Assembly: GCA_903921135.1 (NCBI GenBank)
Contig: CAIXOY010000565.1
Span: forward strand, 1-5,087
Length of the DNA: 5,087 bases
Direction: 5' to 3'
From: an uncultured Gammaproteobacteria bacterium
Lineage (GTDB): Bacteria > Pseudomonadota > Gammaproteobacteria > Pseudomonadales > UBA5518
A model generated the notes under the pieces. The model was not told the DNA's origin and made no database searches. It saw nothing but the letters and a program-made list of their open reading frames with translations. A program made the position numbers and the translations under genes. Shown here one piece after another: positions 1 to 5,087 of the stretch. The number at the start of each line of letters is the position of its first letter. The stretch's first letter is position 1.

Positions 1-1
1 C

Positions 2-3000
2 TACAACGCGTTCAATGAACTTGCCACGTTGTCTACGGACCGCAAGCCCGGAGCCATCTACACACTGGGCGTGTCGCGCAGCAGTACAACGCCGCCCGGC
101 CTGTCAGATCCGATCGTCATCACCAACACCCTGGATACCATGGGTCATGTGACCCGAACCACCTACCCGCTCATCGATGTCACGTCTGTGGACCCGGTCA
201 CTCGCGCGGTCACCGTCACCCAGGCCCAGCCGTTTGAAAGTTCTGTGTATGACGCGTGGGGGAACCTCGTTCGCTCCACGGATCGCAATGGCAACATCAG
301 CTACGCCTTCTTCGACGCCCGTGGCCGTGTCACGGCCGCTGTGGATGGCGATGGCTACCTGAGCCAGACCGCCTACGACTCCCACGGCAACGTCGTGCTG
401 CAAACCCGCTACGAGACGCCCGTGGTCGTGTCGACGGCAGCGCGCCCCACGAGCCCTGCCTCGGGCCAGACGCAGATCGTCACGCGCATATACAACGCCG
501 AAAACCAGTTGATCAAAGAGATCTCACCCGAGGTCAAGACCGAAAGCGGGCTCCTGAGGGCCAACACGACCTTCCTGTACGACGCCGCCGGAAACCTCGT
601 CCGGAAGACCTTCGACATCAGCGCCGACGAGCAGCGCAGCGAGTCCTATACCTACGACAACGTGAACCGGCTTGCATCGGTGAGATCCGAAGGGGGTGTG
701 CTCAACGTCCTTACCCGGGACTATCTGGGCAATGTCACGTCCAGATACCAGTACTCCAACCCGGAAGGGTTGGCAGTCAAGAACAAGTTCTTAGACAAGG
801 AAACCCGCTACACCTACAACCGTGCCGGGCTTTTGATCCGGGAAAGTGAGTGGGTCTACGGCGAGGATCCGTCAAGCGGCACAAACGGAGAGCAGTGGTT
901 CTCCACGCTCTACAGCTACGACATCGCCGGCAACAAGACTCGCAAGCAGGTGGGTGATATCGACCAAAACGGCGCGCTGAAGCCTGTGGACGTACCAGGT
1001 GCCGAAGGTGCCTCGGCCAGAGTCTTCGAATCCTTCTGGCGGTACAACGAAGCCGGCAAGGAGATCCTGTCGGCGGAGGCGGATGAACGCCGTTCCACCG
1101 GGGTTTTCATCGCGGGCGCCAGACGCCATACCGAATACGACACCTCCGGACGCATCACCAAAACCTGGCAAGCAGACCCGGCAGCGCCAACCGTTAAGTA
1201 CAAGCTCTTTGAGTTGGAATACAACGCCATCGGTGCTGTCATCAACAGTAACGCCGGCGATGGGATCTGGCGGCAATTCGGCGTGGATGCCAACGGCAAC
1301 AAGGTGGTGTCCCGGCTTACCGGAACAAAGAACGACACCACCGGCGCTCTCGTCGTCTATGACTTCTACGACGCTCGCGGGAACAAGACCCGCCACGTGA
1401 ACGAGATCGGCGCCATCACCGAAACGGTGTTCGATTACCTTGGCCGCGTCACCGCCCGAAAACTGCCCGGGGCACTCGCCAACTCGCTGAATACCACCAC
1501 CTACACCTACGACAGCGCAGGGAATCTTGTTTCCGACGTCAATCCGGTAGGGGTATCACAGACCCACAGTTACAACCTGCGCGGACAGAAGGTGTTGTCG
1601 GTATTCGCGCAGGGCAACAAGCAGAAATGGTCGTACGATTCCCCGACGGGGCATATCTACGCGTCATGGTTCGAAGATGCAGCCGGTGTCTTGGAGCTGA
1701 GTTCCGTGAAGTACTTCCGCACGGATGCGTTCGGGCGCATAACCCGTGTGATTGAAGGAGCCTCTGGTGCGCTCGCTCAGGCGGTGGCCGATTACGACTT
1801 TGACCAGCGCGACAACATCAGGTCTGTACGTGAAATCCGGGCGGCCACCAATTCCGCTATTACCGAGTCTTACTACACACGCTACTGGTACGACTCGCTC
1901 GGCAATCAGATCCTGATGCAGGATGGTGCGGGCAATTTCTTTGCCAAGGCGTACAACGCGCTGGGGCTTGTTGTTGCTGAGTTTGACTGGGGGAGGATAG
2001 ATAACACAGGCGCTTATGACGGCAACAATTATTACACCGTGCCGACCAATATCGTAGCCAGTGCAGGCCCCACAAACAGAGCAGAGGCGCTGTCCCAGCC
2101 CTTGTTACGAGGCCTGAAGGGCCTGGCTTACGACGTCTTCGGAAACATCCTTGTCGACGTCGATGAAGGCGTAACAAACACCTATACCGATTACGGCAGA
2201 AAGCAAACCTCTGCAACAACGGGCGTCGCCATCAAAAGCCTGACCTTCTCTTACGACAGGCTTGGACGCCTCGAGAAGGAGGAAGGTACATCGAGTTATA
2301 TTGTTTCTTCGTCTTTTACTCCCCCCGCCCGCCCCGTCCAGGTGCGGCAGACCGCAGCGATCTACACCCAGTACCAGTACGACGATGCCAGTCGCGTGAT
2401 CAAGATCCACGACAGGGCGCTCAAAACACTCACCGAATATGAGTATGACTTCGGGAACAACAAGACGGCGGAGTGGTTTGGCGACGGGGCCGATGACAAT
2501 GCGATAGCGATGGACCTGCATGTATCGGACATAAACAAGATCAGGTACACAAAGACGGTCTACGACACAGGTAACCGGGTTGTTTCGCAAAGGGAATGGC
2601 TTTCGGGTTTCGAGGTCCGTTACAGCTACGACCTGAACAATCGGATCAGTCGCCGCGATACCAACTACGTCGAGCCGGGTCAATTCGGCCAAACGCAAGG
2701 AGCCATCAACCTGCTGGACAGGTTCAGCTTCACCTACGACGCCGCCAACCGCATCCTGAATGACGGCGAGTACACCTACACCTACGACAGTCAGGGGCGC
2801 CGCGCCAGCGCGCTAAAAGTTGGCGAGACGGTCGCAACAACGTACGTCTATACCAACAATGGCTTGTTGAAGTCGGCGACCAAGGGCACAAGCGTCGATA
2901 CCTGGACCTATGACGGTGCAGGCAACGCCGTAATTACGACCATAGCGGGAACATTAACGATCTACTCGCGTGATGCGGCGGGGCGCGTCTGGAAGACCGT

Positions 3001-3352
3001 TTCGGGTTCGTCGACGACACAGAGCGCCCTGGATAATTATGGCAATGCGGTAGACACGCTCGCTTATTTCGACTCGAATGAAGAGGATCAGGATTACGTG
3101 TCCCGGACCTCGCTGTTTTATGAGAACGGGGATCAATACTTAGCCTGGGGACTGATCGACAACATTAACGGGTCCGGGGCTCCAGAAGCCGCATCTGTTG
3201 AGTTTGATGCACAGGGCAGAAGAGTTACGTCCCCAGAGTCGGGCGTGAGCACCACCTATGAATACGATTCGACAGGCAGTGTGCTCGAGGTGACAGCCTC
3301 CGGTGTCAGCACCCGCTACCTGTACGCCAATGGCCAGCGTTGGGGTGAATAC
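2..3352 (+). repeat. YD/RHS repeat array (about 35 degenerate protein repeats)
   Basis: The translation is a long series of units of roughly 16-25 residues of the form x-Y-x-Y-D-x-x-G-N/R-h-x-x. Clear examples are VYDAWGNLVRST from 245, LYDAAGNLVRKT from 575, YTYDSAGNLVSD from 1502, FTYDAANRIL from 2729, YTYTYDSQGRR from 2771 and YEYDSTGSVLEV from 3257. The last unit is RYLYANGQRWGEY, ending at 3352. In the RHS/Tc-toxin families such repeats form a beta-sheet shell that can enclose a C-terminal toxin. Longer insertions between units occur near 424-480, 1984-2105 and 2290-2360. The repeats are diverged at DNA level, sharing only short runs that encode TYTYD, so this is an old protein repeat and not a recent tandem duplication. 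The array continues upstream of the window. Confidence 0.93.
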
Positions 3353-5086
3353 ACCGTGCCCGCGACGGGGGCGGCCACGGACTTCACGGCCTACTCGATC
3401 TCCCGCCAGCCAGGCGATGAATTCCCCCGCATCTCGACCGATCGTCACACCGTCCAGGAAGGCGAGACGCTGCGTTCCATCGCTGCGCAATATTTCGGCT
3501 CGGCGGATCTTTGGTATGTAATCGCGGAGGCCAACGGCCTCTCGGGTACCGAGACACTGCAGCGCGGACACACGCTGCAGATCCCCGCCACAACCGCCAA
3601 CGAGTACCGCACGGCGGGCACTTTCCTGCCTGCCAAGGGGCTGGTGGGCGTAGCTACGCCCGTGCCAACTGGCGCCGAGGCAGACAACTGCAGACAGATC
3701 GCCGTCATCGTGGCGGTGGTGCTGGTGGCCATCGCTGCGGTGGCATTGACCATTGTCACGGTGGGTGCTGCGGCTCCGGCCGCGGTGGCGGTCATTGGCG
3801 CAACTGTTGCGCTCGGTACTGCAGGCACTATCGCCGTCGGTGTCACGGTTGGGGTTGTTATCGGTGCGGCCATCGCCTTTGCCGCCTCCGCGCTGACGCA
3901 GTACCTGCTGGTGTCGGGCGGGTTGCAGGAATCGTGGGACTGGAACCAGGTGGCCGTCGATACGGCTGTGGGTGGTTTGCTCGGTGCGTTGGCGGGCGGC
4001 CAGGCTGTTTATGCGGCGGCAAGGGCGGGGCAGCTTGCCAAAGTCGGTGTCGAAATCGCCAAGATGTCCAAACAAGTCAAGGTGGCCTTGGCCATCAGCG
4101 AGGTCTCTCTGGATGTTGCCACGGAGGCGGCCTCACAGGCCGCCCAGAACAACGGGCGCATCCCGAACCCCGAGTACTTGGGCTATGCCGTGGCGGGCAC
4201 CGTGGGCGGCGAGCTGTTGGGTCGGGGCATTGGCGCCATCGCGAAGGCGGTGAAGAAGTCGCGCGCGGTCAATGCTGCCACCGCTGCGCTCGCGGAAGGA
4301 TCGCCCCTGCGGCTGGCGGATGATCCGCTGTTGGGCAGGAGCTACGGCGAATTTCTCACGAAAGAGAGCGGAACTGAGAACCTCGAGTTTCTCAAGGCTA
4401 CCCGGAATCTGCGGAAACTGGATCCCTCAAGTGAGCGAGCGGGACTTGAGGCAGAACGCATCCAGCGCGTGTTCGTGAGAGATGGAGACGATGCACTGGA
4501 CTATCGGGCCACCCCTGCGCAATTAGAGGAATTCAAGGCTCGACAGCTTGCCGGGGACGTCAATACACCCGTCAATCTGACGTCTCGTACGCGAGCGACG
4601 CTCCTTGGGCTAAAGCCGAATTCAAAGGAGTGGCTCGACGTTCTGAAAACGGCTGACGGGGAAATCAATCAATTCGGCAAGACCGGTCTTGCGCCTCGCT
4701 TTCGTAAAATGGTCGAAGAGGAGCAAATACTTCCCGGATATGGCAGCTTAGAGCCAGGCCGCTTGGGTCGGTTTGCGGCCTCTGCCAAGGCTGAGGCTGC
4801 CAACAGGTGGCGAGGTACGGGCGAGTTCTTTAGTGCCCGGTTCAGCGGCGCAGCAAGCGCGTGGGACAGTGTGCGCAGGAGCGCGAGTGCGAGATTTGGT
4901 GCGGCGGGTGACGCCGTTGCCCCCCGCGTCGGCGTCGATTCCTACCAGTCGCTCCAAGCCAGGAGCGCAGCTGGGTTCAAAGTGTTGGAGTCCCAGCAGG
5001 CGCCTCCACCACCACCATCATCGGCACCATCATCAATCATCATCATCACCACCACCATTATCATCATAATCATCATACATCATTAC
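2..5086 (+). CDS. Giant YD-repeat (RHS-type) protein with LysM and C-terminal RGS-like domain, partial at both ends
   Basis: One frame is open across the whole window, about 1,695 codons, with no in-frame stop. Residue 1 here is the codon at position 2. Domains in order: YD repeats (residues 1-1117), linker, LysM (1148-1196), lone Cys1230, hydrophobic block (1233-1304), Ala/Gly-rich region (1305-1439), RGS-like domain (1441-1575), Ala/Arg-rich segment (1576-1667) and a low-complexity end (1668-1695). The order YD, LysM, hydrophobic, variable C-terminus is that of bacterial polymorphic toxin or effector proteins, where the N-terminal parts serve export and delivery and the C-terminus acts in the target cell. 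The start lies upstream: the first codons already read as YD sequence (YNAFNEL), so the in-frame ATG at 140 is internal. No stop is reached. No canonical RHS core or DPxGL-type cleavage motif was seen. The family assignment is secure. The payload function is inferred. Confidence 0.93.
3353..3442 (+). other. Linker between YD array and LysM
   Basis: About 30 residues follow the last YD unit (TVPATGAATDFTAYSISRQP and onward) without repeat or recognised motif. In RHS proteins this is where the conserved RHS-associated core and its autoproteolytic DPxGL-type site would be expected, and neither is visible. From general knowledge of YD-LysM proteins, a Tyr/Ser/Pro-containing linker leading straight into LysM is a normal arrangement. 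I assign no function beyond a spacer. Confidence 0.6.
3443..3589 (+). other. LysM domain (residues 1148-1196)
   Basis: The segment begins HTVQEGETLRSIAAQYFGS and runs through LWYVIAEANGL to RGHTLQIPA. It shows the standard LysM pattern: Y/HTVxxGDTLxxIAxxxxG, then an IxxANxL helix, then LxxGxxLxIP. LysM modules are about 45-50 residues, and this one is complete at 49. They bind N-acetylglucosamine-containing glycans (peptidoglycan or chitin), so this part probably anchors or guides the protein at a cell wall. The extra LWYVIAEANGL wording, with Trp-Tyr ahead of the helix, is common in LysM domains of phage-tail and secretion-linked proteins. It sits between the YD shell and the hydrophobic region, which suits a role in delivery. 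Confidence 0.93.
3590..3697 (+). other. Linker with the only cysteine seen in the protein (C1230)
   Basis: About 36 residues connect LysM to the hydrophobic block, including FLPAKGLVGVATPVPTGAEADNCRQ in pieces. Codon 3689 (tgc) encodes the only cysteine I found in the ~1,695 readable residues, three residues before the hydrophobic stretch begins. From memory, related YD-LysM proteins also carry one or more Cys/Gly residues at this membrane-proximal point. Whether this cysteine is modified is unknown. Confidence 0.55.
3698..3913 (+). other. 72-residue hydrophobic Ala/Val/Gly block, probable membrane-active segment
   Basis: Residues 1233-1304 start IAVIVAVVLVAIAAVALTIV and continue through VGAAAPAAVAVIGATVAL and IAVGVTVGVVIGAAIAF to ALTQYLLV, with no charged residue across the whole stretch. 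It is long enough for two to three membrane-spanning helices, with Gly/Pro breaks at AAAPAA and GTAG. In polymorphic toxins and YD-LysM effectors, a hydrophobic region just before the variable C-terminus is thought to assist membrane insertion or payload translocation. It is also one of the more GC-rich parts of the window, as expected from Ala/Gly/Val codons. Confidence 0.8.
3914..4318 (+). other. Ala/Gly-rich pretoxin-like region with glycine-zipper stretches
   Basis: Residues 1305-1439 begin SGGLQESWDWNQVAVDTAVG and continue into GGLLGALAGGQAVYAAARAG, a Gly/Ala small-residue pattern typical of membrane-interacting helices. A charged helix follows (KVGVEIAKMSKQVKVALAIS), then VATEAASQAAQNN, and a second Gly-rich segment (GYAVAGTVGGELLGRGIGAI) that ends in the basic stretch KAVKKSR. 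The LQ-x(2-3)-W-x-W-x-x-VAVD wording recalls the segment found just before the variable tip in other YD-LysM proteins (from memory). I read it as the conserved delivery part that precedes the payload, with the junction near 4300-4320. Confidence 0.55.
4322..4726 (+). other. RGS-like domain (regulator of G-protein signalling fold), residues 1441-1575
   Basis: RGS domains bind activated heterotrimeric G-alpha subunits and speed up GTP hydrolysis. They are about 120-130 residues long, and this segment is about 135. The segment SYGEFLTKESGTENLEFLKA aligns without gaps to the RGS signature F-x-x-FL-x-x-E-x-S-x-EN-h-x-F, as in RGS4 FKAFLKSEYSEENIDFW. Next comes a helix ending NLRKL, then PVNLTSRTRATLLGL, matching RGS4 EVNLDSCTREE. 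The segment closes with LKTADGEINQF and APRFRKMVEE, matching FDEAQKKIFNL and YRRFLKS. Residues equivalent to RGS4 E87, N88, N128 and R167 are E1459, N1460, N1525 and R1566. N128-R167 spacing is 39 in RGS4 and 41 here. There are about 25 extra residues between N1460 and N1525. D163 and S164 equivalents are not kept (G1562, L1563). The alignment is by eye and from memory, so the fold is likely but unproven and GAP activity is uncertain. Confidence 0.72.
4727..5002 (+). other. Ala/Arg/Ser-rich segment after the RGS-like domain, function unknown
   Basis: Residues 1576-1667 contain no domain that I recognise. They are rich in Ala, Arg, Ser and Gly with spaced aromatics: F1591, W1603, F1609, F1610, F1614, W1621 and F1632. 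Three (G/A)-R-F triplets end at residues 1591, 1614 and 1632, and two Trp lie 18 residues apart, giving a weak pseudo-repeat (GRFAASAKAEAANRW, then ARFSGAASAW). Helices of this makeup would be basic and amphipathic, as in membrane- or nucleic-acid-binding tails. The segment is continuous with the RGS-like domain, so the RGS-like domain is not the extreme C-terminus. Confidence 0.5.
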
Positions 5087-5087
5087 A
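5003..5087 (+). repeat. CAT/CAC/ATC trinucleotide low-complexity repeat at window end
   Basis: The sequence changes abruptly from ordinary coding DNA to cca/tca, then atc/acc/ata triplets, then cat cat tac. In the coding frame this reads five Pro, Ser-rich residues, four Ile, three Thr, seven Ile, then His-His-Tyr, which is unlikely for a folded protein. Repeats of CAT, TCA or ATC have no stop in any forward frame, so the open frame here is not evidence of coding. It may be a true microsatellite in the gene, a low-quality contig end, or a chimeric join to other DNA. Confidence 0.8.

Noticed and set aside
140..142. In-frame ATG as a possible start of the main gene
   Set aside because: The frame is open upstream to the window edge with YD-type residues, no ribosome binding site is evident before it, and it falls inside a repeat unit.
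256..849. 197-codon open frame on the plus strand in another frame
   Set aside because: It is Arg/Pro/Gln-rich and featureless, and it lies wholly within well-formed YD repeats of the main frame.
3140..4075. 311-codon open frame on the minus strand
   Set aside because: It lies opposite the YD, LysM and hydrophobic coding sequence. Its translation is Arg/Gly/His-rich low-order sequence with no domain, which is typical of the antisense of GC-rich coding DNA.
3511..4323. 270-codon open frame on the plus strand in another frame
   Set aside because: It overlaps the LysM end and hydrophobic region of the main frame. Its translation is Gly/Cys/Arg-rich with no recognisable motif. It is open because of the biased Ala/Gly/Val codons of the true frame.
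4322..5002. Classical toxin tip (HNH or other nuclease, deaminase, ADP-ribosyltransferase, protease)
   Set aside because: I looked for HxxH/HNH, HxE-PCxxC and similar catalytic patterns. There is no Cys and no suitable His cluster in this stretch, and the motif order fits RGS instead.
4773..5069. 98-codon frame ending in a His-rich tail, resembling a metal-binding tail or vector His-tag
   Set aside because: The His run comes only from reading the CAT/CAC repeat in a different frame. Its upstream part is a shadow of the main frame, and no vector sequence is seen.
1..5087. Promoters, terminators, tRNA/rRNA, CRISPR, insertion sequences or an immunity gene
   Set aside because: The entire window is occupied by one coding frame. 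No intergenic gap, inverted-repeat pair, transposase or regularly spaced repeat was seen, and any immunity or partner gene would lie outside the window.
4322..5087. Eukaryotic origin of the sequence, suggested by the RGS-like domain plus a microsatellite
   Set aside because: The RGS-like part is in continuous frame with a typical bacterial YD-LysM-hydrophobic protein, without introns. Only the last ~85 bases could be foreign, and this is reported as a separate finding.

Overview
The whole window is one open reading frame on the + strand (codons starting at position 2, about 1,695 codons). It has no in-frame stop and neither its true start nor its end is inside the window. I read every codon in this frame by eye and found no frameshift. 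GC content is fairly high and G/C-ending codons are preferred in most stretches. The protein plan (YD-repeat array, LysM, Ala/Gly-rich hydrophobic linker, variable C-terminus) belongs to bacterial polymorphic-toxin or secreted-effector proteins, so I infer a moderately high-GC bacterium, most likely a member of Pseudomonadota. The genus cannot be told.

Layout. Positions 2-3352 encode a long array of roughly 35 degenerate YD (RHS-type) repeats. Positions 3353-3442 are a linker. Positions 3443-3589 encode a LysM domain. Positions 3690-3913 encode a single cysteine followed by a 72-residue Ala/Val/Gly hydrophobic segment. Positions 3914-4318 encode an Ala/Gly-rich, partly amphipathic pretoxin-like region. 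Positions 4322-4726 encode a domain that looks like an RGS (regulator of G-protein signalling) fold. Positions 4727-5002 encode an Ala/Arg-rich segment with spaced aromatics. The last ~85 bases are a CAT/CAC/ATC trinucleotide repeat that looks like a microsatellite, a contig-end artefact or a chimeric join.

How the parts would work together (inference). The YD array would form a large beta-shell or surface-exposed scaffold, LysM would bind N-acetylglucosamine polymers, and the hydrophobic region would insert in or cross a membrane. The C-terminal module would be the delivered payload. Here the payload position is taken by an RGS-like domain instead of a recognisable nuclease, deaminase or protease toxin. 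RGS domains classically accelerate GTP hydrolysis by eukaryotic heterotrimeric G-alpha subunits. A bacterial YD protein carrying one therefore suggests either an effector aimed at eukaryotic G-protein signalling or a bacterial reuse of the fold. This is the main finding of the window.

No second gene, RNA gene, promoter, terminator, CRISPR array or insertion sequence is supported. All other long frames on both strands are composition-driven shadows of this coding frame.
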